Shown here: positions 45,063 through 54,099 of the stretch, piece by piece
How positions within the stretch are numbered: the stretch's first letter is position 1
How the letters are laid out: each line of letters starts with the position of its first letter
From: Butyricicoccus intestinisimiae
GTDB lineage: Bacteria; Bacillota; Clostridia; Oscillospirales; Butyricicoccaceae
Length of the DNA: 64,000 bases
NCBI RefSeq assembly: GCF_018918345.1
Contig: NZ_JAHLQI010000002.1
Coordinates: 62,001 to 126,000, forward strand
Direction of reading: 5' to 3'
Notes under the pieces: generated by a model
Told to the model about the DNA's origin: nothing
What the model saw: only the letters and a program-made list of their open reading frames with translations
The model's database searches: none
Position numbers and translations under genes: made by a program

Positions 45063-45152
45063 ATACTTTTAACCGTGTGAATTTTCAAGCTGTGTCAATT
45101 TCCGTCAGTTGTTGCGAAAAACAGAAGGAAGCAGAGAAGGAAGGAAAACGGT

Positions 45153-46118
45153 TTATTTTCCGTACACTTGCTCCATTTCCTCCATGCTCGCCATTGCCGC
45201 GCCCATCTTTCCGATAGTCAAAGCGGCGTAGTCCGCAGAGAAGTTCAAAAATTCCATCAACTCCTGTTCGCTGATGGTATCCAAATTATCAGCACCATAG
45301 CCAGCCCGCGCAAGCTGAAACAGGAAGGAACCGGCAAATGAATCACCTGCGCCGGTCGTATCCACGACTTTTTCGACTTTTCGCGCCGGAGTTTGGGCAG
45401 AAGTCGTGCGTGTATATACGCTGGAGCCGTTTGCGCCCTTGGTCAGAATGACCATGCGGCACTTACCTTGCATCAGCTGATGCACTGCTTCCAATTCGCT
45501 GCGGCAGCCCGTGACAAATTCTACTTCATCATCAGACAGCTTGATGATATCCGCCATCGGCAAAAATTCCCGAATGGTTTTCTGACATGCTTCGGCAGAA
45601 TCCCACAGCGGAAGCCGTACATTGGGATCAAAGCTGACAAGTAAGTTTTTCTCTTGTGCCAGCTGAATGAGCTTTTCGTGTGCTTTCTTCACTGGCCAGT
45701 CTACCAAATCAACCGAACAAAAATGGACAATGGCGGTGTCTTCCAGCATATCCGATGTAATCTGCTCTGGAGAGAGGAACAGATCCGCACTCGGATTGCG
45801 GAAAAAGGAAAATTCCCGATTTCCGGCGGCATCCAGAGAGACAAATGCCAGACCGGTATTCGCTTTTTTTGTGTGAAAGACATGAGAGGTATCTACGCCA
45901 TTGCCGGCCAGCACATCACAAATATGTTCGCCAAACGCATCCTCTCCGACCTGAGAGATCATGGCACCGCGTCCGCCGAGACGGCTGACCGCTGTGACGA
46001 CATTGGCAGGAGCACCGCCTGCTACACGCTCAAAATGGGTGACTTCTTTGAGTGCGCAGCCCTTTTGCTGCGGTACAAAATCAATGAGCAATTCGCCAAT
46101 CGCTGTGACTTTTTTCAT
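45153..46118 (-). CDS. scrK: Fructokinase (PfkB family)
   Basis: A 321-residue ribokinase-fold sugar kinase with GELLIDFVP at the N-terminus, the GGAPANVVTAVSRLGG substrate motif and the C-terminal DTTGAGDSFAGSFLF anion-hole/catalytic motif. As the last gene of the scr operon it phosphorylates the fructose released by ScrB. Confidence 0.92.
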   Translation of the reverse strand: MKKVTAIGELLIDFVPQQKGCALKEVTHFERVAGGAPANVVTAVSRLGGRGAMISQVGEDAFGEHICDVLAGNGVDTSHVFHTKKANTGLAFVSLDAAGNREFSFFRNPSADLFLSPEQITSDMLEDTAIVHFCSVDLVDWPVKKAHEKLIQLAQEKNLLVSFDPNVRLPLWDSAEACQKTIREFLPMADIIKLSDDEVEFVTGCRSELEAVHQLMQGKCRMVILTKGANGSSVYTRTTSAQTPARKVEKVVDTTGAGDSFAGSFLFQLARAGYGADNLDTISEQELMEFLNFSADYAALTIGKMGAAMASMEEMEQVYGK

Positions 46119-46133
46119 ATTTGCTTCCTCCCG

Positions 46134-47579
46134 TTATGCCTGCGCCCAGTGAAATGTCATCGGCTGAAGGGTATCGCTTCGCACTTCTCCCTCGCCGTGC
46201 AGGGTAATTGTTCTGTTTTTCTGTTCCTCACCCTGCGGATAAAAGCGCGTCGTCATGGTCTGTTCGCCGCCATTGACAAACAGCTCTAACGAGGAGGTGT
46301 CCATCAAAAGATGCAGGGTGTCCAATTTCTGTGTCTGGATATATCGTTTGGTTCTGCCATATCCCGCCTGCTCGCTGAGCGTCAGAGACAGCAACCCCTG
46401 TGACCATTCTATCACAGCACTGTTTCCAATGGCAATGTGCAGATGTTCGCCTGTATTGCGAATGCGCAGTTCAGCCATGGCACCAGTATTGATTGCCGCA
46501 GTTCCCTGCATCGTTTGCCGCTTGCTGTCCGTCCGCAGCTGCTGTAATTCTTCGATCGGCTGTGCTGTCAGTCGTTCGCCATTCCAATGCAGCGCACGCG
46601 GCACACTCATACCGTGCTGCCAGCCGCTCCAATCTGCCGTCGGATTGGTATAGTCGGCATCCGGCATACCCATCCAGCCGAGCAAAATCCGGCGGCCATC
46701 CGGTGCCTCAAAGGTCTGCGGTGCATAGAAATCAAAACCGGCATCCAATTCCTGATAATCGCCTAAGGTGTATTCGGAACGAAAATCGCCATACAGCGGG
46801 AAGTATCCGCAGGAGTACACATTTTGATACTGATACTTCTCGTGCGCAATGCCTTGTGGAGAGGTCATGACAATCCATTGTCCATCGACACAGAACACAT
46901 CCGGGCATTCCCACATAAATCCGAACGGCTGTGGGGTCTGAATCGTATTCAAGTGCTTCCAGTGCAGTCTATCCTCGGAGGTGAATACGAGAATTTCACC
47001 GACATCCTGTCTGGTGCGTGCACCGAGCACCATGTAATACGCGCCGTCCTGTTTCCACACCTTCGGATCCCGCACATGACAGCTGAGATTTTGCGGGTAA
47101 TCCTTATTTTCCAAAATACAACGATTGCTGTCTGCCGTGATGCCATCACGCGTAACTGCCAAGCCGACATTGTGTCCGCGTCCCTCATAGATATAATCAT
47201 AATTGCCGGGATGCTTGACATTGCCGGTGTAGTACAGATACAAACCGTCTTTTTCTGCCAGTCCGGAACCGGAATACACACCGTTTTTGTCCCAGGCATC
47301 GGTCGGATACAAAAAGACCGGATGCTGTGTCCAAGAGAGCAGATCCGGGCTGCTCCAATGTCCCCAGAAAATCTGTCCTCTGTGGGCATCCAACGGGCTG
47401 TACTGATAAAAGACATGATATTCGCCCTGATACCAACACAGACCATTCGGGTCATTCATCCAGCCGGAAGGAGGCATCAAATGAAAACCGAAACGATAGG
47501 GATCCTTCGCTCTCTGTGCACCCGCTTCTGCCTCTGCCTTGAGAATATTCTGCTTGAGTTTCTCTCGCTTTGTCTGCAT
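46134..47579 (-). CDS. scrB: Sucrose-6-phosphate hydrolase (GH32)
   Basis: A 481-residue glycoside hydrolase. The nucleophile Asp43 lies in WMNDPNG, the transition-state RDP motif is at about 170-172 and the acid/base Glu224 is in WECPDVF. A C-terminal beta-sandwich follows. It splits sucrose-6-phosphate delivered by the PTS into glucose-6-phosphate and fructose. Confidence 0.94.
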   Translation of the reverse strand: MQTKREKLKQNILKAEAEAGAQRAKDPYRFGFHLMPPSGWMNDPNGLCWYQGEYHVFYQYSPLDAHRGQIFWGHWSSPDLLSWTQHPVFLYPTDAWDKNGVYSGSGLAEKDGLYLYYTGNVKHPGNYDYIYEGRGHNVGLAVTRDGITADSNRCILENKDYPQNLSCHVRDPKVWKQDGAYYMVLGARTRQDVGEILVFTSEDRLHWKHLNTIQTPQPFGFMWECPDVFCVDGQWIVMTSPQGIAHEKYQYQNVYSCGYFPLYGDFRSEYTLGDYQELDAGFDFYAPQTFEAPDGRRILLGWMGMPDADYTNPTADWSGWQHGMSVPRALHWNGERLTAQPIEELQQLRTDSKRQTMQGTAAINTGAMAELRIRNTGEHLHIAIGNSAVIEWSQGLLSLTLSEQAGYGRTKRYIQTQKLDTLHLLMDTSSLELFVNGGEQTMTTRFYPQGEEQKNRTITLHGEGEVRSDTLQPMTFHWAQA

Positions 47580-47608
47580 ATGATTGCCTCCTAAATCATG
47601 GATTGAAA

Positions 47609-49495
47609 TTATTTTTTCACTGTCAGCAGGGTTTCTCCTGCTTTTGTCTGCTTGCCAATGTGTGTCAAAACGTCCGCATAGTCATCGGCATTGGTCACGA
47701 TGACCGGCGTAATCGTTTTAAAGCCTTCTGCCTGAATGGCTGCCATATCAAATTCCATCAGCAAATCGCCAGCCTTGACGTGCTGTCCTTCCGTGCAGTG
47801 CGGGGTATAATGCTTGCCATTCAGCTGAACCGTATCAATACCGATGTGAATGAGCATTTCTACGCCATTTTCACCAGTCAAACCAACAGCATGACCCATC
47901 AGCGTTTCCACAGTGGCATCAAACGGTGCATATACTTTCCCTTCGCTCGGTTCAATTGCCGCGCCCTTGCCAAGAACCTCTGCGGCAAATGTGTCATCGC
48001 CAGTATCTGTCAAGCTGACTGCCTTGCCCTGCATCGGAGACAGAATATTCAGCTCGCCCTGTGCTTCCTTCGGTTCTGTGAATACCGGTGCTGTTTCCGG
48101 TGCACCGTTTGCCGTCTGCGGTGCGTTTTTATAGCCAAACATCCAAGACAGTGCAAACGCTACGCCTGCGGAGATCGCAAACATCAGAATGTACTTGACC
48201 GGTGCATTGAGGCACAGCAGGATACCAAAAATACCTGTCACGCCGGTGCCGGTGGCACCCAGAGAAGTAATGGATGCGAACATCGCGCCGCAGCCGCCGC
48301 CGATGCATGCGCACACGAACGGGCGGAAGAATCGCAGATTGACACCGAAGATTGCCGGTTCTGTAATGCCCATAAATGCAGACAGAGAGGACGGCAGCGC
48401 CATTGCCTTGAGCTTCTGATCGCGGGTTTTCAGGGCAACAGCCAGTGCAGCTGCGCCCTGTGCGATATTCGCAGAGGATGCCAGCGGCAGCCAGTAGGTA
48501 CAACCAAATTCCTTAATCTGTCCGAGGTCGATAATGGTATACATGTGATGAATACCTGTGACAACCGTCGGGGCGTACAGCGCACCCATAACCAGAGAAC
48601 CAACGCCAAACGGCAGAGAAATCAACGTCTGAATGCCGTTAATAATGCTGCTCTCCACAATATTGAATGCCGGTCCGATCATGGTCATGGTCAGAAAACC
48701 GGTCACAAAGACGGATACCAGCGGGGTGACAAACAGATCCAGCATTGCCGGCACACGCTTGTGCAGCCACTTTTCAATATTCGCCATAACAAATACAGCG
48801 ATGATAACCGAAATGACATGTCCCTGATAGCCAACAAGCGGTACTTTCCATAGTCCAAATACGTCTAGGTATTCGTTCACGCCGCCCGTCATCGTCCATG
48901 CATTCTGTAAATTCGGATGCACCATAATCATACCGATGACGCCGCCGAGGAACGGATTGCCACCAAATACCTTTGCACCGGAGAAGCCAATCAGTACCGG
49001 CAGGAACACATAGGCTGTGTTCGAGAACATATTGGCCAGCACGAACAGCGAGCTTTCATTGGACATATGGATATAGCCGTTGTTAATCAGGAAGTTCAGC
49101 GATTCCATAATGCCCATCAAGAAACCGGAGGCTACAATGGCCGGAATAATCGGCACAAAAATATCACCCAGTGTCTTGATAAACCGCTGAAACGGATTGG
49201 CTTTGCTGGCTGCTGCCTGCTTGACCTTCTCCTTCGATGCCGCCGTGATGCCTGCCATCGCAATGAATTCATCGTATACTTTGTTTACAACGCCTGTGCC
49301 AAAGATAATTTGCAGCTGACCGGATGCCTCAAAAACACCCTTCACGCCCTCTGCGTCCTCTAACGCTTCTTTGTTTACCTTGCTGTTGTCTGCGATGACC
49401 AGCCGCAAGCGTGTTGCGCAGTGTGCCGCGGACACAATGTTGTCTTTGCCGCCGATATACTGTATCGTCTCGGCTGCCGCTTTTTTGTAATCCAT
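47609..49495 (-). CDS. scrA: PTS sucrose transporter subunit IIBCA
   Basis: A 628-residue fused permease. The IIB domain comes first, with phosphocysteine Cys26 (SAAHCATRLRL). A polytopic IIC domain follows from about residue 105 to 450. The IIA domain comes last, with phospho-histidine in MLIHIGIDTVQLNG. The ATG at 49495, eight bases after GGAGG, is preferred to a more upstream in-frame start. Co-clustering with scrB, scrK and scrR supports sucrose over other beta-glucosides. Confidence 0.92.
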   Translation of the reverse strand: MDYKKAAAETIQYIGGKDNIVSAAHCATRLRLVIADNSKVNKEALEDAEGVKGVFEASGQLQIIFGTGVVNKVYDEFIAMAGITAASKEKVKQAAASKANPFQRFIKTLGDIFVPIIPAIVASGFLMGIMESLNFLINNGYIHMSNESSLFVLANMFSNTAYVFLPVLIGFSGAKVFGGNPFLGGVIGMIMVHPNLQNAWTMTGGVNEYLDVFGLWKVPLVGYQGHVISVIIAVFVMANIEKWLHKRVPAMLDLFVTPLVSVFVTGFLTMTMIGPAFNIVESSIINGIQTLISLPFGVGSLVMGALYAPTVVTGIHHMYTIIDLGQIKEFGCTYWLPLASSANIAQGAAALAVALKTRDQKLKAMALPSSLSAFMGITEPAIFGVNLRFFRPFVCACIGGGCGAMFASITSLGATGTGVTGIFGILLCLNAPVKYILMFAISAGVAFALSWMFGYKNAPQTANGAPETAPVFTEPKEAQGELNILSPMQGKAVSLTDTGDDTFAAEVLGKGAAIEPSEGKVYAPFDATVETLMGHAVGLTGENGVEMLIHIGIDTVQLNGKHYTPHCTEGQHVKAGDLLMEFDMAAIQAEGFKTITPVIVTNADDYADVLTHIGKQTKAGETLLTVKK

Positions 49496-49525
49496 CAAGC
49501 GAACCTCCATTCATCCTATCTCTTT

Positions 49526-49580
49526 GTGAAACTACTGTGAAACCCATATGAAATGTTTCATCTTTCTGTTACACAGTATA
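49526..49580 (-). promoter_or_regulatory. scrA promoter/operator region
   Basis: A TATACT -10 (minus strand, 49575-49580) is followed by the palindrome ATGAAATGTTTCAT (49548-49561) and two direct GTGAAAC half-sites (49526-49532 and 49537-49543). A LacI-type repressor bound there would block the scr transcript. The -35 is poor. Confidence 0.65.
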
Positions 49581-49717
49581 TCAGATTTTCAAGCGGTTGA
49601 TTTCACAAAAATTTCATATTTTTTCGTGCACATTGCCCAAATGCTTTTCGAATTGTGCGATTTCCTCCCTATTTTGTCGGTCTGCTTTGTTCTTTTGGTG
49701 CAATTTTGGTAAACTTC

Positions 49718-49740
49718 TATGTGAAACTTTGTTTCACATA
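49718..49740. promoter_or_regulatory. Perfect 10-3-10 palindrome, probable ScrR operator
   Basis: The sequence TATGTGAAAC-TTT-GTTTCACATA shares the GTGAAAC half-site with the sites nearer scrA. It lies about 160 bases further upstream, which would allow looping between operators. Confidence 0.68.
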
Positions 49741-49756
49741 GGCGTAAAACAAAAGA

Positions 49757-49786
49757 CATCCCTCTGTACAGAGAGAATGCCTTTCT
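49757..49786 (-). terminator. Intrinsic terminator of scrR
   Basis: On the minus strand, a hairpin centred on TCTGTACAGA with flanking CAT/ATG pairs is followed by TCTTTTG, just after the scrR stop. Confidence 0.62.
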
Positions 49787-49789
49787 GTC

Positions 49790-50770
49790 TCAGCAGGTTT
49801 CCTGTTCAATGACTTCAAAACCCATTTTTAATTTTTTCTTCATATCAATGCCGCTCTCTATCATCTTGACCAGCATATCTGCGCCCTCCATGCCGGTGGA
49901 TTTGTAAAACAGATGGGCAGTTGTGAGATTTGGCTCCACAATTTCTGTCATGCGCGAGTGTCCGATACCGGTAATCCCGATGTCTTCCGGAATACGCTTG
50001 CCAATCCCCTTCAAATACTGCATAGCACCGATGGCAATGGTATCTGTGGCGCACACAATGCCGTCAATCTCCGGCGCTTGTTCCAACAGCTTTTGTGCGG
50101 CATCATAGCCGGATTCCAGTGTAAATTCCGAATACGTCACACGGCGTTCCTGCACTTCCATCTGATTTCGCTGCAACGTATCCAAATAGCCATGCATACG
50201 GGAATCTCCGGCGGCGCGATCTTCAGAAGTGACCATAATTGCACCAATATTCTGATGTCCCGCCTGAATCAATCGTTCTGTCATCGCAACGGAAGCACCG
50301 TAATCGTCATGGAACACACAGGAAAACCCTTCCACCTCTTGTGATACAATGACAATCGGCATCTGCAGAGATTGCAGCAAGCGAATATGCTCATCGGTCA
50401 AAATCGTGGCACTAAAGATCACACCAGCCAATTCATCCTGCTGAAACGATTTCAGATATTTCAGCTCTTTTTCCACACTATTTTCCGTATTGGCAAGCAG
50501 CATCCGATACCCCGCTCGATTGAGCACCTGTGAAATGCCTGCAACCATACGCGAAATACTCTCGGAACTGATTTTCGGAATGACAATACCAACGGTCGGA
50601 CTTTTTCCCGGCATCGTCTGCTGAGAAGCGCGGTTGGGCACATATCCGGTCTGTTCCACAACTTTGCGGATTTTTTCCTTTTTCTCCTCGCTGACATATC
50701 CATGATTGAAATACCGCGACACGCACGCCTTGGACACATTCGCGAGCTGCGCAATTTCTGTAATCGTCAT
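49790..50770 (-). CDS. scrR: LacI-family sucrose operon repressor
   Basis: A 326-residue regulator with an N-terminal LacI HTH (TITEIAQLANVSKACVSRYFN), the hinge region (YVPNRASQQ) and a periplasmic-binding-protein-like sensor domain. It is upstream of scrA on the same strand. The GTGAAAC palindromes between the two genes are its likely sites. Confidence 0.9.
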   Translation of the reverse strand: MTITEIAQLANVSKACVSRYFNHGYVSEEKKEKIRKVVEQTGYVPNRASQQTMPGKSPTVGIVIPKISSESISRMVAGISQVLNRAGYRMLLANTENSVEKELKYLKSFQQDELAGVIFSATILTDEHIRLLQSLQMPIVIVSQEVEGFSCVFHDDYGASVAMTERLIQAGHQNIGAIMVTSEDRAAGDSRMHGYLDTLQRNQMEVQERRVTYSEFTLESGYDAAQKLLEQAPEIDGIVCATDTIAIGAMQYLKGIGKRIPEDIGITGIGHSRMTEIVEPNLTTAHLFYKSTGMEGADMLVKMIESGIDMKKKLKMGFEVIEQETC

Positions 50771-50795
50771 ACCAATCCCTCCGTTCTATGCTAGT

Positions 50796-50834
50796 TCAAA
50801 AAACCGCCGAACCCTTGCGGAAACGGTGGTTTTG
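50796..50834 (-). terminator. Intrinsic terminator, probably the displaced original rpsI terminator
   Basis: On the minus strand, the stem AAAACCACC/GGCGGTTTT is followed by a T6 run. It lies about 30 bases beyond the duplicated rpsI 3' end, where the rplM-rpsI terminator would be if the 8.28-kb element were absent. Confidence 0.75.
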
Positions 50835-50864
50835 CTTTTGCAATTGTGCAGAAATAATAATGAA

Positions 50865-50915
50865 ATTATCTCTTGGAGAACTGCGGAGCGCGACGTGCAG
50901 CCTTGAGGCCGTACT
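50865..50915 (-). repeat. Direct repeat of the rpsI 3' end (distal att site)
   Basis: These 51 bases match 59145-59195 at 50 positions (the single difference is at 50905). They cover the last 16 codons and stop codon of rpsI in the same orientation. They mark the far boundary of the inserted element. Confidence 0.92.
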
Positions 50916-51002
50916 CACCTGGCCTTGATCCGAAAAGTCCAGTATTCATGCGGGTTTTCCTCTCTCAGTAAACCCACGAAATCGCGAAATTTTTGGTGTA
51001 GT

Positions 51003-51152
51003 TTAACGCAGCCCGAATGCAGCATTTACAACGCTGCTTAATTTCTCAGGTTTATTATACTTGACTTTCGCATAGATGTCCATAGTCGTTTTGCTGTTCT
51101 CATGGCCTGCCAGATACTGCACCGTCTTAGCAGCGTTCCTTGGTGGTACGGG
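51003..51152 (-). pseudogene. Tyrosine recombinase/integrase, C-terminal relic
   Basis: The frame ending at TAA 51003 encodes KTVQYLAGHENSKTTMDIYA followed by about 25 residues. This contains the box-II histidine (GHENS) and the nucleophile tyrosine (DIYAKV) of phage-type integrases. Upstream the frame is closed by a stop at 51153, and the rest of the enzyme is missing. The gene pointed toward the adjacent att repeat, as in many ICEs. Confidence 0.85.
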
Positions 51153-51334
51153 TTATGATATACTGCCATAATCTCTTGAACTGTGTAATTGTCCCTGTCT
51201 GGCTTTAGCACCGCCGCCGGTTGCAATCCGACATTTTTGCTTCTGCGAAACCGCTATCGCCCCGATGGACTTCATGGCGTGCAGTCGAAGACTCGACCAA
51301 ACAGGAATGTACCTGAAGAATGAGTATTCAGTTT

Positions 51335-51538
51335 TCAAGGGACATCCGATTTCGCGTTGGCCTCGTAGGCGCACTTTGGTTGTTCTTGCAGGACGTTGAT
51401 TGCTCTTGCACCATTCATAATTTTGCTCATTGTCTGTTTGGAGACTCCAATTTCTTCTGCCAGATCAACATGCTTTTTGTTTTCCTTTTTCAGTTCAGCC
51501 TGAATGTTGTTTGCAATTATCATATTTACGTCCAGCAT
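51335..51538 (-). pseudogene. Truncated Xre-type helix-turn-helix gene
   Basis: The ATG at 51538 follows AGGAGGC. The first 47 residues are a clear Xre HTH (VDLAEEIGVSKQTMSKIMNG). Helices 4-5 are replaced by an unrelated tail from about residue 48 to the stop. The length is 67 residues. It is probably a broken regulator, although a mini-HTH protein cannot be excluded. Confidence 0.65.
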
Positions 51539-51573
51539 ATAATTGCCTCCTGTTCTTGCACTTATATTATTGT

Positions 51574-52176
51574 TCATCTTCCCACCCCATTTCCCAACTC
51601 GTCCAAAAGCGAATCCTGCGGAAGCGAGGCAAACACATCATTCTCGACCGCACAGCATAAAGAGTCTGTATTTCGTTTCAGTACATCCGATGCAGAAACA
51701 GCAGAAACCTGATATTTGGTAAAGCGTCCCTCGTAGCCGCTGCCATCCGGGTATTCGTAAAACTCCATGTTCCACGAATAGGGGTTGCGGTCGGCGGCTT
51801 TCAGGGCAGTGGTGGCTTTCATGGCGGCAATATCCTTTGCGGTGAACTCTCTTTTTCCGCTTTTGCGGCAGAACCACTGCATGGGCTTTGTCATCATGGC
51901 TTTTGCATAGTAATCCGTCAGCCTGTCCACCTCCGGGCGCTGCGGCATGGAAAGAACGAACGCGCCAGTCATGGCACAGTTGACCAGATTCATTTTGAAG
52001 CGGTCGGCCTTTTCAAACTCCGGCAGCCTGCGGATGATCTGCCGGTATTGTGGCTTTGCCTTTTTCGTGATGGCTTTTGCAGTGTCTGCATCATAGCCCA
52101 GCACCGCGGTCAGCTGCTTTTGAAAGGAACCGGCAAACAGCGCCCACATCCCAAAGGGCATTCCAGCGTATTTCAT
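51574..52176 (-). pseudogene. Thiazoline-carboxylate-hydrolase-like protein, 3' end replaced
   Basis: The ATG at 52176 overlaps the next gene's stop as ATGA. Residues 1 to about 155 match the N-terminal part of the L-2-amino-thiazoline-4-carboxylate hydrolase-like family (KYAGMPFGMWALF, ADRFKMNLVNCAM, ADRNPYSWNMEFYEYPDG). After GRFTK the conserved Cys-rich C-terminal segment is absent, and about 45 unrelated residues follow. The 200-residue product is probably inactive. Assignment is from motif memory. Confidence 0.62.
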
Positions 52177-53099
52177 TGCAGATACCTCCCGACTTCCGCT
52201 TCCAGTGTCTGCCATACCGGGTAGACTGCGCCATGTTCATCGAAAAATTTCTTAAGATCCCGGTTCAGCGCACTCATTTCGTCGATGGCGTTCATGGCAT
52301 GGTCGGAGGCGCAGAGCTTGCCCAGCGAGGTGGCACACATCAGCTTGAAAAAGCGCAGGCAGGTCTTGCGGTATTTCTCCCCTTCAAAGTCTGCATCCGC
52401 CTTGGGCAGAATGGTGTGTCCGGCATCTCGGATGGCGCGGTATCCCTCGATGTTGGCATCCAGCACACGGTTCAGGTACGCGGTATCTCCCCTGAGCTTT
52501 TTCAGGTCGCCGTCTGTCTTATAGCAGGCGAAGGCCGCAGGCATCACAAACGCGGCATGGCAGAGCAGATAGTCCTCCATGTTCGGCTCGTAAACGACCT
52601 TATATTTTGTGCCGCGGAAGATGCGCCTGATCAGCTGTTTATTGGAGATTGCACCCGGCAGCTGTCCGATGGTGATCTTTTTCAGGTCGATGGAGACCAC
52701 CCGTTCAACCTCCCGATGCCCCGCAGAAAGCGCAAAGGCAAACAGGACGTTCTTCCCCGGCAGCGCCGCCGCCAGCGCCCTCGCCTGCACATTGTTCCCC
52801 ACAAAAACGATGTTCTTCGTCCGGTTCACCCGCAGCGTGTCCAGAACGGAATCCAGCTGTGTATAGCGCAGGACCACAAAGATCACATCGTACATTGCAT
52901 CCGGTGCAAGTTCAGTCACCACCGGAATGCGGCTGACCGAGGTGCGGAGCGAAAATTTGTCCTTGATCCGCAGGCCGTTCTGCTTAATCTCCGCAGCCCA
53001 GTTTCCCCGCGCAAGCAGAGTGACATCCTTTCCGGCGCGCAGCAGATTTCTTGCCAGATTGCACCCCAGAACGCCTGCACCATATACCAGAATTTTCAT
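52173..53099 (-). CDS. Ketopantoate reductase (PanE/ApbA)-like NADP-dependent oxidoreductase
   Basis: A 308-residue protein with an N-terminal Rossmann motif (ILVYGAGVLGCNLARNLL) and an all-helical C-terminal half, as in PanE. The catalytic context is divergent, and its place among methyltransferases suggests a role other than pantothenate synthesis. The ATG at 53099 overlaps the preceding methyltransferase stop by four bases. Confidence 0.75.
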   Translation of the reverse strand: MKILVYGAGVLGCNLARNLLRAGKDVTLLARGNWAAEIKQNGLRIKDKFSLRTSVSRIPVVTELAPDAMYDVIFVVLRYTQLDSVLDTLRVNRTKNIVFVGNNVQARALAAALPGKNVLFAFALSAGHREVERVVSIDLKKITIGQLPGAISNKQLIRRIFRGTKYKVVYEPNMEDYLLCHAAFVMPAAFACYKTDGDLKKLRGDTAYLNRVLDANIEGYRAIRDAGHTILPKADADFEGEKYRKTCLRFFKLMCATSLGKLCASDHAMNAIDEMSALNRDLKKFFDEHGAVYPVWQTLEAEVGRYLQ

Positions 53100-53938
53100 A
53101 GCTTGCCTCCAAATCCGATCTTCACGATCTGCATTTTCATCCCGTTGTCCCCGACCTTGGCGAGAAATCGGAAAAAGCCGCTGACGGAAGGGTCTTTCAG
53201 ATCGTTGTAGCCCAGCATATAGCCCCTGCTGGATACTTGCAAACGGCTGTCCCATGGGGAAAGCTCGCTTTTCGCATCCGAAACCGCGAAATATGCTCCC
53301 ACATCCTTGATTTTCGCCGTCCTGAACCACGTTTTGGCGATCATCTTCACCGCCGTACGGTTGGCAGCATCAAAGACCAGCACGCCGCAGGGGAAAGCGT
53401 CCGCCATCCCCTGCACCAGTTCCCGAACCTGTGCCGTCAGAAAGTAATAGAACACCCCGGAGGCAAAGAACACTGCCCCGCCGGAGGCATCGATCTTGTC
53501 AAACCATGCGGGGTCTTTCAGGTCGCAGGGGATGTTTTGCTCCCGCTCCCCGGCGGGCAGAAGCTGCTGCCGCAAGGCGATCACATCCGGGAAGTCCAGA
53601 TTGTAGATTTTACAGCTGCCGTTGTCGCAGGCTTTGCCGGTGTTATCCAACCCGCAGCCCAGATTGACCACTGCCGCGCAGGGGTGGTTTTTCAGGTACG
53701 CCTGCACTTCAAAGGCAAGGTCATTCTGCCGCATGGCGACCTCCAGCGCACCGAAACGCTGCATCAGGCTGCGGGAATTTTTCTCTGCCTCTGAAAAGTC
53801 GTAGTCGATCTGGTCGATCAGACGCACCGCCGTTTCGTCCCGGTAAAGGTTCGGATACAACTCCGTACACAGCTTCCGTGAATACAGTGGGAGGATCAAC
53901 GTCTCCTGCACGGTGTTTTTCTCGATTTTGTATTTCAT
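53096..53938 (-). CDS. Leucine-carboxyl-methyltransferase-like SAM methyltransferase
   Basis: A 280-residue protein with N-terminal YSRKLCTELYPNLYRDETA and the SAM motif VVNLGCGLDNTGKA, as in the LCM/TcmP family of O-methyltransferases, then YNLDFPDVI. GAGGGAGAAACC precedes the ATG at 53938. The substrate is unknown. It is cotranscribed with the PanE-like gene. Confidence 0.82.
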   Translation of the reverse strand: MKYKIEKNTVQETLILPLYSRKLCTELYPNLYRDETAVRLIDQIDYDFSEAEKNSRSLMQRFGALEVAMRQNDLAFEVQAYLKNHPCAAVVNLGCGLDNTGKACDNGSCKIYNLDFPDVIALRQQLLPAGEREQNIPCDLKDPAWFDKIDASGGAVFFASGVFYYFLTAQVRELVQGMADAFPCGVLVFDAANRTAVKMIAKTWFRTAKIKDVGAYFAVSDAKSELSPWDSRLQVSSRGYMLGYNDLKDPSVSGFFRFLAKVGDNGMKMQIVKIGFGGKL

Positions 53939-53949
53939 AGGTTTCTCCC

Positions 53950-54099
53950 TCAGTGAGTAAAAATAGTCATCATTGCCGCCAGCACCGCCGGGCTGTAAAG
54001 ATGCACCATCCCAACAGCCCCTTTGCAGATGCCCGCAGCGCAGATCAGAACCAGCAGAACTCCCAACCCAAGACCTTCCAGAATCACCTGTAAGAGCAT
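53950..54099 (-). CDS. Short hydrophobic protein, possibly truncated
   Basis: A 49-residue frame with AGGAGGAACAGG before ATG 54099. Residues 1-30 form one transmembrane helix ending in GICKGAVGMVHLY. It looks like the N-terminal stub of a longer membrane protein, cut soon after the first helix, consistent with the deletions elsewhere in the element. Confidence 0.45.
   Translation of the reverse strand: MLLQVILEGLGLGVLLVLICAAGICKGAVGMVHLYSPAVLAAMMTIFTH

Noticed and set aside
45143-45161. Terminator at the scrK stop
   Set aside because: The GGAAAA/TTTTCC stem is short, overlaps the stop codon and lacks a real T-run.
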